Position numbers and translations under genes: made by a program. DNA of 64,000 nt. Source: Serratia quinivorans. GTDB taxonomy: Bacteria; Pseudomonadota; Gammaproteobacteria; Enterobacterales; Enterobacteriaceae. Position 1 is the first letter of the stretch. Every line of letters begins with the position of its first letter. Positions 1 through 7,065 of this stretch are shown here, in pieces. The stretch covers positions 1,364,001 to 1,428,000 of the forward strand of contig UGYN01000002.1 in NCBI GenBank assembly GCA_900457075.1, given 5' to 3'. Below the pieces are notes generated by a model. The model searched no databases. It was not told the DNA's origin and was given only the letters and a program-made list of their open reading frames with translations.

Positions 1-257
1 TGAATCGGTTTACGTTCACTTTTTGCTTTTGCAAGCTCCCCGGTCATAAGCCAGGCCAAATCCGCGCCGGTAGCCAGCGCGCAGCTGATGATCACATAGC
101 CAGGCACACTGCCACGTTGCTGCCAACTGCTGATGTTGTTAGGGGCTATCCCCAGGATTTCACTCAGCTCTTTCTGCGTGCCAACGCCATAAGATGAAAG
201 GATCCTTTCAATCACTGCGCCTACTGAGGCGTTATCGTTCACAGTCTCTTCACGCAT
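1..257 (-). CDS. 186-type phage CI repressor (partial, N-terminal part)
   Basis: Reading the minus strand from the ATG at 257 gives 85 codons that run off the left edge of the window. The visible part is a helix-turn-helix DNA-binding domain containing QKELSEILGIAPNNISSWQQ, followed by a region ending LAWLMTGELAKAK, which matches the N-terminal domain of phage 186-type CI repressors (Bac_CI_repr family). In 186 this protein holds the lysogenic state by binding as large multimers to several operators. The gene is divergent from the early genes that start at 523 and flanks an operator-rich intergenic region. An integrase would be expected further left, outside the window. The assignment to the 186 rather than the P2 C-repressor type is from recalled family features. 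Confidence 0.82.
   Translation of the reverse strand, partial: MREETVNDNASVGAVIERILSSYGVGTQKELSEILGIAPNNISSWQQRGSVPGYVIISCALATGADLAWLMTGELAKAKSERKPI
25..36. promoter_or_regulatory. Candidate CI flanking operator (left), inside cI
   Basis: The 12-mer GCTTTTGCAAGC here is repeated exactly at 479-490, and a close relative lies in front of ogr at 18669-18682. It contains the dyad TTGC-N4-GCAA. It lies about 300 bp to one side of the centre of the cI control region. Phage 186 has flanking CI operators (FL and FR) on either side of pR and another at the promoter of the late-activator gene B. The equivalence is an inference. Confidence 0.45.
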
Positions 258-522
258 ATCATCACCAATTAAAATCAAAATTTGCATTTACAAGTCGCAT
301 TTTGCGATCTAAAGTGCCGTATGAATGTTTCACAAACGGCTTAAATGTCACTTTAGTTAAGATGATGCGACATGATTGATGAAAATGCAAACATCCTGGT
401 AGTCCAATAGCAAGTTATGCTGCCATTGGTTAACGGTAAGCTCACACAGTGATGGTGATTCGAACCGAGAGCTGCCTCGCTTTTGCAAGCCCATATATCA
501 ATCCGCATCCAGGGAGGTTGTT
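258..522. promoter_or_regulatory. Divergent early control region with nested dyads (CI switch)
   Basis: This 265-bp gap between cI (minus) and the first early gene (plus, 523) contains no convincing gene, so 186-type apl and cII appear to be absent. It is AT-rich and symmetric. GTCGCAT (294-300) and CTAAAGTG (309-316) are mirrored by CACTTTAG (349-356) and ATGCGAC (365-371) with the same 8-bp gap in each arm, both pairs centred at 332.5. An outer pair TTTGCATTT (281-289) and AAATGCAAA (383-391) surrounds them. A tight palindrome TCGCA-TTT-TGCGA lies at 295-307. The region must hold the promoters for cI and the early operon, but I could not fix the -10 and -35 boxes with confidence. Confidence 0.6.
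479..490. promoter_or_regulatory. Candidate CI flanking operator (right)
   Basis: Exact second copy of GCTTTTGCAAGC (first copy 25-36), about 150 bp to the right of the centre of the control dyads and just before the ribosome-binding site of the gene at 523. By layout it resembles the right-hand flanking operator of the phage 186 switch. Binding by the local CI is inferred. Confidence 0.45.
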
Positions 523-828
523 ATGCTGCTGGCGAGTGAAGAGCAACGGGCTATCGGCCTACGGCGTATCGCTGAAATCCGCCGCACGCTATTCGCCCAA
601 TATAAAAATCAGGCCGAGGAGATCTACAACACGGCACCGCTGCATCTACGTCACACGCTCTGCTTTCATGCAGGCCTGACCGAGCGTCACGTGATGCTGC
701 AGTTCCACGAGATGAGTTATCCCCAGCGACAGAAAATTGTCGCGGCACTCAATGCATTTATTGAACTGGGCAAATCACTGCCGCGCTATATCAGCGAAGA
801 GGATTGCCTGCTGAATCAGAAAAAATAG
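523..828 (+). CDS. Hypothetical early phage protein (possibly DUF5347-like)
   Basis: A 101-residue soluble protein starting at the ATG 523, behind a strong AGGGAGG ribosome-binding site at 511-517. It is the first gene of the rightward early transcript, facing cI across the operator region. The sequence is rich in charged residues (EEQRAIGLRRIAEIRRTLF near the start) and appears helical, with no membrane segment or metal site. It reminds me of the short conserved DUF5347 proteins found at this place in enterobacterial P2/186-like prophages, but that is from memory and no function is known. The neighbours are a TraR-like zinc-finger gene and the replication gene, so an early-phase role is likely. 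Confidence 0.6.
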   Translation: MLLASEEQRAIGLRRIAEIRRTLFAQYKNQAEEIYNTAPLHLRHTLCFHAGLTERHVMLQFHEMSYPQRQKIVAALNAFIELGKSLPRYISEEDCLLNQKK

Positions 829-902
829 CCGTTCTGCAACTTCTGGCGTGCAACCCGCCGGATGTCGTTCGGCCCAAATTTACCCTATCTGGAGAACACA
901 CC

Positions 903-1124
903 ATGGCTGATACCATAGATATGGCGCAAGAACGCCAGGCGCTGATGCTCGAAAAGCAAATCGCGCACGCCAGGCCCGTAGTCACCCAGGCCTCTGCGCA
1001 GTTTTGCACAGACTGTGACGGGGCGATCCCGGAGGTACGACGTCGCGCTATTCCCGGCGTAAACCGCTGCGTGGCCTGCCAGGAGATCTCAGAGGCTCAG
1101 CAACGTCACTTTATCCGGCGTTAA
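903..1124 (+). CDS. TraR/DksA-type zinc-finger protein
   Basis: A 73-residue protein. The ATG at 903 is chosen because GGAG lies about 8 bases upstream and family members begin this way; the open frame extends further upstream (to 804) but overlaps the preceding gene. The C-terminal half has the four-cysteine pattern FCTDCDGAIPEVRR ... NRCVACQE of the TraR/DksA C4 zinc finger. The N-terminal part is a short helix (DMAQERQALMLEKQIAHAR). Small TraR-like proteins act on RNA polymerase through the secondary channel, and P2-like phages commonly carry one just ahead of gene A. The start is only 5 bp before the A gene on the other side, so the two are almost certainly co-transcribed. Confidence 0.85.
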   Translation: MADTIDMAQERQALMLEKQIAHARPVVTQASAQFCTDCDGAIPEVRRRAIPGVNRCVACQEISEAQQRHFIRR

Positions 1125-1128
1125 TACG

Positions 1129-3192
1129 ATGCCAGCTTCCCCCGGCCTTATTGGCCCCCCGCCTTCAGCCTCGTTTGAAGGTGCCTATCCCTGGAATGCC
1201 CCGCGGCCAGCCATCGGCCGCGAACCCACGCTAAACCGCGATCGGTTACGCCAGTGGCAAGCCGCGCTGCGGCGCGTCAATTCTCTACCTTATTATCTGC
1301 GTATACAGTTTACCGAGCGCCACCAACATCTGTTGAGTCAACAAGGTTCGAAGGCTGCCTGGCACTATTTGGTGTTGGTTTTCGAACGTCGTATATGGCC
1401 GCGTATTCAGCAAGTGAACGATAAATTTGCTCTGAATCGGCAGGCCTCAATGCGCTTTGGTAGCGAGTCCGACAACTATAACGCTTTGCCCACGTTGGGT
1501 GACAAGGCGCTGGAACAGTTGGCAAAACGTATCGCCGGCCAGTTACTGGCGCTTTATCAAAGCGAGTGCGACACCCTACTGCTGGAGCATGAGGGGGAAA
1601 CTTCAGGGCTGCTGCAAAACGAATTTCAATCGCGGTTGTATGGCCAGATTGCCGGTATGGCACGCGCTTTTAATATTCAGCCAATGCATTGGCACTGTTA
1701 TCGCAAGGGGGTGCTGGACAGCCACCGCGCGGTAGCGGCACTGTCGAGACTGACCAGCGATCGTTGGTGGCTGCGACGCCTGAAAATGCAACGTATGCAG
1801 TGGCGCGAAGCGCTGCTGATCGCCATTGGCAACGTCAGCCGCAACACATCACCCTATGCCAGCCGGCAGGCCATTCGTGACGTGAAGGCGCGACGCCAGT
1901 CAAACCTGGATTATCTTCGCCGCTGCGATTTGGAAAATACCGTTACCGGGGAGCGTATCGATCTGATGGAGAAAGTGCTCGGCAGCATTGCCAATCCGGC
2001 GATCCGCCGTATGGAGCTAATGAATACCCTCGCAGGCATTGAAACCTACGCCGCGCGCAGCAGCCACATCGGCCTGTTTGTCACCCTGACTACCCCCTCC
2101 CGTTTTCATCCCATGCGCACTGACGGCGACCGCGGTAAGTCACGCTTTAATCACCGCTGGGACCGCGAAGATTTTACCCCCAAAGACGGCCAACGCTACC
2201 TGGTGAAGCAATGGAGCAAAATGCGCACTGCTTTCAAAGATCGCCAGTTGCAGGTCTACGGTATCCGCGTGGTGGAACCGCATCATGACGGCACACCGCA
2301 TTGGCATCTGATGCTGTTTACTCCCAATAATCACCGTCAACCGGTGATCGATATTCTGCTTCGTTATGCACTGCAGCAAGATGCCGGGGAACCCGGAGCG
2401 CAAGAGAATCGTCTCCAGTATAAGCACCTGAATCGAGGGGGAGCGACAGCTTACATGGCCAAATACATTGCCAAGAATCTCGATGGCTATGCACTGGAGG
2501 AAGAACTCGATCATGAGACCGGTAGCCCGCTGAGTGAAACCGCCAATGCCGTCAGCGCCTGGGCCAGCACCTGGCGTATTCCGCAGTTTCATCCTTTTGG
2601 TTTGCCCAGCATAGGCGCATATCGCGAGTGTCGTCGCATTCGTGGGCAAAGCCTGACGCAGCAGTTCGATGCGCGAACCGAAGCCGTACGCGCCGCCGCC
2701 GATACGGGAGATTTTGCCGGTTATATCAATGCTCAGGGCGGTGCTAACGTGCCGCGCAGCCGGCAGTGGGTGCGCGTAGCGCGTGATGATGCGCCCATGC
2801 TGAACAGCTATGACGAACGAGTGCAAAAGGTGGTCGGTATTTATGTCCCCCATCTGGGCCCTGATCGGGTGTACCGGACACGTACGCTACAATGGCGCAT
2901 CGTCGCTAAAAACCGCGAACCTGCGACACCTTGGAGTTCTGCCAATAACTGTGGATCCTCCTCCTTTAACGCCCCAAAACCGGCGCCCTCCGCACGTCTG
3001 ACTCCAGCACAACAGCAGTATTGCCTGACTATTGCCCGCGATCTTCGGCAGACAGGTATCGATCCGCAGCGCTGGCAGTTGGAAGTATTAGCAAGAGGAG
3101 GGAAAATCAGCTTTGACGGACAACTTGTACAATTTCCGCTAATCAATGACTGGGCAAATTTTTACTGCACAAATGATAAATCCAATCATTGA
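1129..3192 (+). CDS. Phage replication initiation endonuclease gpA
   Basis: A 687-residue rolling-circle initiator of the P2 gene A family, slightly shorter than P2 A. It carries the HUH metal-binding motif in PHHDGTPHWHLMLF (histidines near residues 385-393). The paired catalytic tyrosines lie in YMAKYIAKNLDGY (Y442 and Y446). In P2 such a protein nicks the origin inside its own gene and acts in cis. It sits 5 bp after the zinc-finger gene. Keeping an intact-looking replication gene in an element that has lost its head genes is notable: it could raise the copy number of the locus after induction or simply be recent residue. The C-terminal 60 residues are low in recognisable motifs. Confidence 0.92.
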   Translation: MPASPGLIGPPPSASFEGAYPWNAPRPAIGREPTLNRDRLRQWQAALRRVNSLPYYLRIQFTERHQHLLSQQGSKAAWHYLVLVFERRIWPRIQQVNDKFALNRQASMRFGSESDNYNALPTLGDKALEQLAKRIAGQLLALYQSECDTLLLEHEGETSGLLQNEFQSRLYGQIAGMARAFNIQPMHWHCYRKGVLDSHRAVAALSRLTSDRWWLRRLKMQRMQWREALLIAIGNVSRNTSPYASRQAIRDVKARRQSNLDYLRRCDLENTVTGERIDLMEKVLGSIANPAIRRMELMNTLAGIETYAARSSHIGLFVTLTTPSRFHPMRTDGDRGKSRFNHRWDREDFTPKDGQRYLVKQWSKMRTAFKDRQLQVYGIRVVEPHHDGTPHWHLMLFTPNNHRQPVIDILLRYALQQDAGEPGAQENRLQYKHLNRGGATAYMAKYIAKNLDGYALEEELDHETGSPLSETANAVSAWASTWRIPQFHPFGLPSIGAYRECRRIRGQSLTQQFDARTEAVRAAADTGDFAGYINAQGGANVPRSRQWVRVARDDAPMLNSYDERVQKVVGIYVPHLGPDRVYRTRTLQWRIVAKNREPATPWSSANNCGSSSFNAPKPAPSARLTPAQQQYCLTIARDLRQTGIDPQRWQLEVLARGGKISFDGQLVQFPLINDWANFYCTNDKSNH

Positions 3193-3213
3193 CGCCTTTA
3201 GCGTTTTGCTTAA

Positions 3214-3233
3214 TACTGTATAAATAAACAGTA
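3214..3233. promoter_or_regulatory. LexA (SOS) box
   Basis: TACTGTATAAATAAACAGTA fits the enterobacterial LexA consensus TACTG-(TA)5-CAGTA in every conserved position (CTG at 3216-3218, CAG at 3229-3231, 10-bp spacer). It lies 23 bp before the small gene at 3256 and directly after the replication gene. In 186-like phages the LexA-controlled gene in this place is the antirepressor tum. Confidence 0.88.
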
Positions 3234-3255
3234 TACTTAAGAGAGGGCAAGAACA

Positions 3256-3450
3256 GTGGAAATTATGGATAAACAACAGCTAACACTGTCCCGCATCCAG
3301 TTCATCGCCGATGTTTCGCAGGCTGCGCAGTGCAGTGCCGCCGAATTTCTGATCGCCATGTCGCTGATTTCGGATCTGGCCAGCCAGGTGTTGCCGGACA
3401 ATGATTATCAAGAAATATTTTACCCGGCTGACGGACAGGACTCTCGCTAA
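3256..3450 (+). CDS. Small SOS-controlled phage protein, candidate Tum-like antirepressor
   Basis: A 64-residue protein beginning with GTG 3256 (GAGAGG at 3241-3246 gives good spacing); an in-frame ATG at 3265 would shorten it by three residues. It starts MEIMDKQQLTLSRIQFIADV and ends with an acidic tail. There is no recognisable domain, cysteine pair motif or membrane segment. Its job is suggested only by context: a consensus LexA box immediately upstream and a position between gene A and the start of the late genes. That is where phage 186 has tum, whose product inactivates CI during SOS induction. The 186 Tum protein is longer, so this could be a reduced form or an unrelated SOS protein. 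Confidence 0.6.
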   Translation: MEIMDKQQLTLSRIQFIADVSQAAQCSAAEFLIAMSLISDLASQVLPDNDYQEIFYPADGQDSR

Positions 3451-3485
3451 ATCAGCGTCTGCTTACGCTAAATCCCCTTTTCCAG

Positions 3486-3508
3486 CACCCGCCATCGGCG
3501 GGTGTTTT
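3486..3508 (+). terminator. Rho-independent terminator ending the early transcript
   Basis: CACCCGCC (3486-3493), loop ATC, GGCGGGTG (3497-3504), then TTTT. It lies 36 bp after the SOS-controlled gene and separates the early from the late transcript. Confidence 0.85.
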
Positions 3509-3537
3509 CGTTTCTGTCACCAGCATTCCCCCGTTCA

Positions 3538-3559
3538 GTTGTGCCAGCGCATCCACAAC
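3538..3559. promoter_or_regulatory. Ogr-type activator dyad of a late promoter (before gene X)
   Basis: GTTGT (3538-3542), 12 bp, ACAAC (3555-3559): a perfect match to the TTGT-N12-ACAA dyad that P2 Ogr and its relatives recognise at about -55 of late promoters. With the dyad centre at 3548.5 the start of transcription is predicted near 3600-3606, about 50 bp before gene X. Head genes that normally follow a P2 late promoter are missing here, so this promoter now drives the tail and lysis genes directly. Confidence 0.75.
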
Positions 3560-3655
3560 CCCATCGCGTTGCCGATGCCTGGTTCTCACGGGAAACTAGT
3601 GCTTATCCGGGGCCGTAGCGTCCATCTCAGTCAAACACATCGCAGGAGCGTAATG

Positions 3656-3859
3656 ATGAAAATTTATGCACAACAAGGCGACACCCTCGACGCGATTTGC
3701 TGGCGCTATTACGGCAGCACTCAGCGTCTGGTGGAGCAGGTCTATCTCGCTAATCGCGATCTGGCCGACGCAGGCCCGCTACTCCCCCACGGGCATCCGG
3801 TAGAACTGCCGGATCTACCGGCGGCCGCTCAACGAGAAACCGTCAAACTGTGGGACTAA
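3656..3859 (+). CDS. X: Tail protein X (LysM-like tail protein)
   Basis: A 67-residue protein, the same length as P2 gpX. AGGAG at 3644-3648 favours the ATG at 3656 over the one at 3653. The sequence begins MKIYAQQGDTLDAICWRYYG and has the short LysM-like fold pattern of tail protein X, which helps complete the tail tube and its joining. In P2 it follows the head-completion gene L. Here it follows an Ogr-type promoter directly, so the head block O-N-M-L (and Q, P) has been cut out upstream. It is followed after 3 bp by the holin gene. Confidence 0.9.
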   Translation: MKIYAQQGDTLDAICWRYYGSTQRLVEQVYLANRDLADAGPLLPHGHPVELPDLPAAAQRETVKLWD

Positions 3860-3862
3860 GCG

Positions 3863-4081
3863 ATGGAAAAACTCACCTCAACGCTTGCCTACCTCACGGC
3901 GGCCTGTCTGGCCTGGATGGGGCGACATTCCACACAGGACATTGCCCTCTTGGTCGGCGCTGCGGTCGGTGTCGGTACTTTCGCAGTGAATTGGTACTAC
4001 CGGCGTAAAAGTTACCAGCTGTTGAAATCGTTAAAAAAAAACGGTCTGAAACGCGGAGTCTACGATGAGCTCACTCGCTAA
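3863..4081 (+). CDS. Holin
   Basis: A 72-residue inner-membrane protein with two hydrophobic stretches (STLAYLTAACLAWMG near residues 5-19 and DIALLVGAAVGVGTFAVNWYY near 25-46) and a strongly basic tail (RRKSYQLLKSLKKNGLKRG). This layout fits the small class II holins in P2/HP1-type lysis cassettes and the NucE-type holin of Serratia marcescens. It lies between tail protein X and the endolysin, overlapping the latter by 17 bp, the standard P2 X-Y-K order. Its job would be to permeabilise the inner membrane and so time the release of tail particles. Confidence 0.85.
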   Translation: MEKLTSTLAYLTAACLAWMGRHSTQDIALLVGAAVGVGTFAVNWYYRRKSYQLLKSLKKNGLKRGVYDELTR

Positions 4082-4577
4082 ACGCTGCAGCGTGGCGGCT
4101 ATTCTGGCCCTCGCCGCCCTGCTGCCACAGTTCAATACCCTACACACCTCTGAACAGGGATTGCGCCTGATTGCCGATTTCGAAGGCTGCAGACTCTCCC
4201 CCTACCAGTGCAGTGCCGGGATATGGACCAACGGCATCGGCCATACCGCCGGTGTGAAATCCGGCTCCGTCATCAACGAACGTCAGGCAGCGGCCAATCT
4301 GATCGAGGATGTCCGCACCGTCGAACACGGCATCGCACGCTGCATGGCCGTAGAGATGCCGCAGCCGGTTTACGACGCAGTCAGCGCCTTTGCCTTCAAC
4401 GTTGGCGTCAGCGCTGCCTGCAATTCCACATTGGCCACCTTTATCAAACGCCAACAATGGCAGGCGGCTTGCGATCAGCTACCGCGCTGGATCTATGTCA
4501 AGGGCGTTAAAAGCCAGGGGCTGGAGCGCCGTCGTCATGCCGAACGTGCTCTGTGCCTGCAGGGTATTCAGCGCTGA
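4065..4577 (+). CDS. Endolysin, GH24 lysozyme with signal-anchor-like N-terminus
   Basis: A 170-residue lysozyme of the T4/P21/NucD type. A catalytic triad with the T4 spacing is visible as E40, C49 and T55 (FEGCRLSPYQCSAGIWTNGIGHT region), with cysteine in place of the T4 aspartate, as in some SAR lysozymes. The N-terminus has a weakly hydrophobic, alanine-rich helix (VAAILALAALL, residues 10-20) after basic residues, which looks like a signal-anchor-release segment. Export would then not depend fully on the holin. It overlaps the holin gene. P2 itself uses an unrelated endolysin (gpK), so the lysis enzyme here is a different module. I find no spanin (Rz/Rz1, LysB/LysC) genes after it. Confidence 0.92.
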   Translation: MSSLAKRCSVAAILALAALLPQFNTLHTSEQGLRLIADFEGCRLSPYQCSAGIWTNGIGHTAGVKSGSVINERQAAANLIEDVRTVEHGIARCMAVEMPQPVYDAVSAFAFNVGVSAACNSTLATFIKRQQWQAACDQLPRWIYVKGVKSQGLERRRHAERALCLQGIQR

Positions 4578-4616
4578 TGCTGGCTGCATCGCTTCAACCA
4601 CTCAAGGAGAGACATC

Positions 4617-5081
4617 ATGCTAAAACCCGAGCAGTTGCGTACTGCGCTGACCAGCGCTCTGCCAGACCTACAAACGCATCCCGATAAGCTACGCATCAGC
4701 CTGGATAATGGCCGCGTGGTTTCAACATTAGGCCCTTCGCTGTCATTCGAATACCAATACCAGCTCAATCTGACGCTGAGCGACCAGACAACCGAAGAAG
4801 ACCTGGTGATGGTCACTGTCTTGGCCTGGCTGCGCAGTCACCAGCCCGACATTCTCGCCAACCCGGATAAACGTAAAAACGGTTTTGCCTTTAAACGCGA
4901 CGTCAGCGCCGCCGGCCAGCTAGATCTTCAACTGCAATTGACCGAACGCATCCAGGTGGAACAGCGCGAGGGTGCACTGCATATCACTCCCCTGGCCGAG
5001 CCGCCGGAGCCGGAAAACGTCATTCGCTTCACCCGTGTTTACCTGCACGGCGAGCTGATCAGCCAATTTCAGCAGCCATAA
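4617..5081 (+). CDS. R: Tail completion protein R
   Basis: A 154-residue protein matching P2 gpR (tail completion, R family), starting MLKPEQLRTALTSALPDLQ with a GGAGA site 7 bases before the ATG. In P2 the products of R and S cap the head-proximal end of the tail. Here R lies 39 bp after the endolysin and the next gene is V, so the S gene and the LysA/B/C genes normally found around it are absent. Loss of S fits an element that no longer joins tails to heads, although S is needed for normal tail completion in P2, so another protein may have taken its place. Confidence 0.9.
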   Translation: MLKPEQLRTALTSALPDLQTHPDKLRISLDNGRVVSTLGPSLSFEYQYQLNLTLSDQTTEEDLVMVTVLAWLRSHQPDILANPDKRKNGFAFKRDVSAAGQLDLQLQLTERIQVEQREGALHITPLAEPPEPENVIRFTRVYLHGELISQFQQP

Positions 5082-5104
5082 ACTGACCCTGGGGACGACT
5101 TCGG

Positions 5105-5124
5105 TTGTGCTGGCGTCAGCTAAA
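5105..5124. promoter_or_regulatory. Degenerate Ogr-type dyad before baseplate gene V
   Basis: TTGT (5105-5108), 12 bp, TAAA (5121-5124): one half-site matches the Ogr consensus and the other is imperfect. It lies in the V promoter position of P2. TTATAC at 5147-5152 could act as the -10 box, giving a very short leader before V at 5170. Confidence 0.5.
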
Positions 5125-5169
5125 CGCCGCCGCGTTGTCGCCCCCCTTATACGGCGGCATTCTTAACAA

Positions 5170-5805
5170 ATGAACACAGACAACTTCGATATTCAGCGCC
5201 TGGTGCGCAACCTGATACGCATCGGCACCATCAGTGAGCTCGACCTCGAACGCGGGCGCTGTCGCGTTGCCACCGGTGGCAACCTCACCGACTGGCTTAG
5301 CTGGCTAACCGGCCGAGCCGGTGACGCTCGCTGCTGGTGGGCACCCAGCGTAGGTGAACAGGTGCTGGTGCTGTCGCTGGGGGGCGAGCTTGATACCGCC
5401 TTCGTGCTCCCCGGCATTTTTTCCGATGCCCATCCCGCGCCGTCAACCTCGGCTCAGGCGGCACACATCACCTTCCCTGACGGCGCGGTGATCGAATACG
5501 AACCGGCAGAGGGGGCACTGAAAGTCATGGGTATCAAAAGCGCCACCATTGAAGCCACAGAGCAGGTAATCGTCACTGCACCGGCCATCACCTGTCGTGC
5601 AACGAGCAAGATCACGCTGGATGCCCCCGAGGTGGAATGCACCCAGCTATTAACCACCGGCACCATCGCCATCCGGCAGGGCGGCTCGATGACCGGCGAT
5701 CTCAACCACTCCGGCGGCAGCATCAGTTCTAACGGTGTGGTGGTACATAGCCACACCCACGGCGGCGTGCAAAACGGCGGAGGCCAAACGGATAAACCAG
5801 CATGA
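5170..5805 (+). CDS. V: Baseplate spike protein V
   Basis: A 211-residue protein, exactly the length of P2 gpV, the central spike at the tip of the contractile tail. An OB-fold region comes first (IRIGTISELDLERGRCRV), then repeated beta-helix-like strands. The end has the metal-binding HSHTHGGV segment (HxH) that binds iron in the P2 spike tip. The start is the ATG 5170 with no clear ribosome-binding site, consistent with a very short leader from the promoter just upstream. It overlaps W by 4 bp (ATGA). In a tailocin this protein would pierce the outer membrane of the target. Confidence 0.95.
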   Translation: MNTDNFDIQRLVRNLIRIGTISELDLERGRCRVATGGNLTDWLSWLTGRAGDARCWWAPSVGEQVLVLSLGGELDTAFVLPGIFSDAHPAPSTSAQAAHITFPDGAVIEYEPAEGALKVMGIKSATIEATEQVIVTAPAITCRATSKITLDAPEVECTQLLTTGTIAIRQGGSMTGDLNHSGGSISSNGVVVHSHTHGGVQNGGGQTDKPA

Positions 5806-6152
5806 ATAACGCGAAATATCTTGGCATGAATCGCGGCTCAGGCCGCGCGATCACCGACATTGAACATATCCGTCAGTCAGTGAGCGACATTCTGATCACC
5901 CCAATCGGCTCACGCATCATGCGCCGCAATTACGGTTCGCTGCTGTCCGAGCTGCTGGATCAGCCGCAAAACGACGTGCTGCGGCTGCAGATTATGGCCG
6001 CCTGCTACAGCGCGCTGCTGCAGTGGGAGCCGCGCATTCAACTTAGTGGCATCACCTTTAACACTACCATCGACGGAAAAATGGTGGTCGACATTACCGG
6101 CAACCGTATCGATACGCCGGATACCTTTTCTCTTTCTGTTTCTGTGAGCTGA
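5802..6152 (+). CDS. W: Baseplate wedge protein W (gp25-like)
   Basis: A 116-residue protein of the P2 gpW / T4 gp25 / IraD-like family (P2 W is 115). The family core is visible in RAITDIEHIRQSVSDILITP and the following GSRIMRRNYGS. It is a structural part of the baseplate wedge and starts sheath assembly. The ATG overlaps the V stop codon. J starts 4 bp downstream, so V-W-J-I are translationally coupled. Confidence 0.95.
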   Translation: MNNAKYLGMNRGSGRAITDIEHIRQSVSDILITPIGSRIMRRNYGSLLSELLDQPQNDVLRLQIMAACYSALLQWEPRIQLSGITFNTTIDGKMVVDITGNRIDTPDTFSLSVSVS

Positions 6153-6156
6153 CACC

Positions 6157-7065
6157 ATGGCAACCATTGACCTGAGCTTATTACCCGCCCCCACGGTGGT
6201 GGATCCCCTCGACTACGAGTCGCTGCTGGCCGATCGCAAGGCCACGCTGATTTCCCTTTACCCGGAAGAACAGCGTGAAGCCATTGCACGCACGCTGACG
6301 CTGGAATCGGAACCGATCGTCAAACTGCTGCAGGAAAACGCATACCGTGAGCTGATCCTGCGCCAGCGCATCAATGAGGCCGCTCAGGCGGTGATGCTCG
6401 GCTATGCCGGCGGCAGCGATCTCGATCAGCTTGGCGCTAACTTCCAGGTTGAACGCCTGGTGGTCCAGCAGCCTGACAATACGGTCATTCCGCCGGTAGC
6501 GGCGATTATGGAGTCCGACAGCGATTTTCGCGTACGCATTCAGCAGGCATTCGAAGGGCTGAGCGTGGCCGGCTCCAGCGGTTCCTACGAATACCACGGT
6601 CGTTCCGCCGATGGCCGGGTAGCCGACGTTTCCGCCACCAGTCCCAGCCCGGCCAACGTACTGATTTCGGTGCTGTCGCGTGAAGGTGATGGCACCGCCA
6701 GCGCCGAGCTGGTGGCGATTGTCGATAAAGCGCTAAACGATGAAGACGTGCGCCCGGTGGCCGATCGGGTCAGCGTACGCTCCGCCACTATCGTCAATTA
6801 CAACATCGATGCCGTGCTTTATCTCTACCCTGGTCCGGAAGCAGAACCTATCCGCAGCGCCGCCGAAGCCAAGCTGAAAAGCTACATCAGCGCCCAACAC
6901 CGTCTGGGGCGTGATATCCGTCTGTCGGCAATTTACGCCGCTCTGCATGCCGAAGGGGTGCAACGGGTGGAACTGAAAAGCCCGCAGGCCGATATCGTGC
7001 TGGATAAAACCCAGGCGTCGTACTGCGCCAGTTATCTTCTGACCGTCGGAGGCTCCGATGAGTAA
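6157..7065 (+). CDS. J: Baseplate wedge protein J
   Basis: A 302-residue protein matching P2 gpJ (302 residues), the Baseplate_J family related to T4 gp6. It starts MATIDLSLLPAPTVVDPLDY and has the typical middle section where one domain follows the DSDFRVRIQQAFEGLS segment. With W and I it forms the baseplate wedge that holds the tail fibres. The stop overlaps the start of the I fusion gene by 8 bp. Confidence 0.95.
   Translation: MATIDLSLLPAPTVVDPLDYESLLADRKATLISLYPEEQREAIARTLTLESEPIVKLLQENAYRELILRQRINEAAQAVMLGYAGGSDLDQLGANFQVERLVVQQPDNTVIPPVAAIMESDSDFRVRIQQAFEGLSVAGSSGSYEYHGRSADGRVADVSATSPSPANVLISVLSREGDGTASAELVAIVDKALNDEDVRPVADRVSVRSATIVNYNIDAVLYLYPGPEAEPIRSAAEAKLKSYISAQHRLGRDIRLSAIYAALHAEGVQRVELKSPQADIVLDKTQASYCASYLLTVGGSDE

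Noticed and set aside
25..490. The repeated 12-mer as an attachment-site duplication
   Set aside because: The copies flank only the cI control region, a related copy lies at the ogr promoter, and the word is palindromic, which fits a protein-binding operator better.
258..522. An Apl or CII gene between cI and the first early gene
   Set aside because: No frame in this interval has a start with a ribosome-binding site or the residues of these families.
2140..2853. A 237-codon minus-strand frame
   Set aside because: Antisense shadow of replication gene A.
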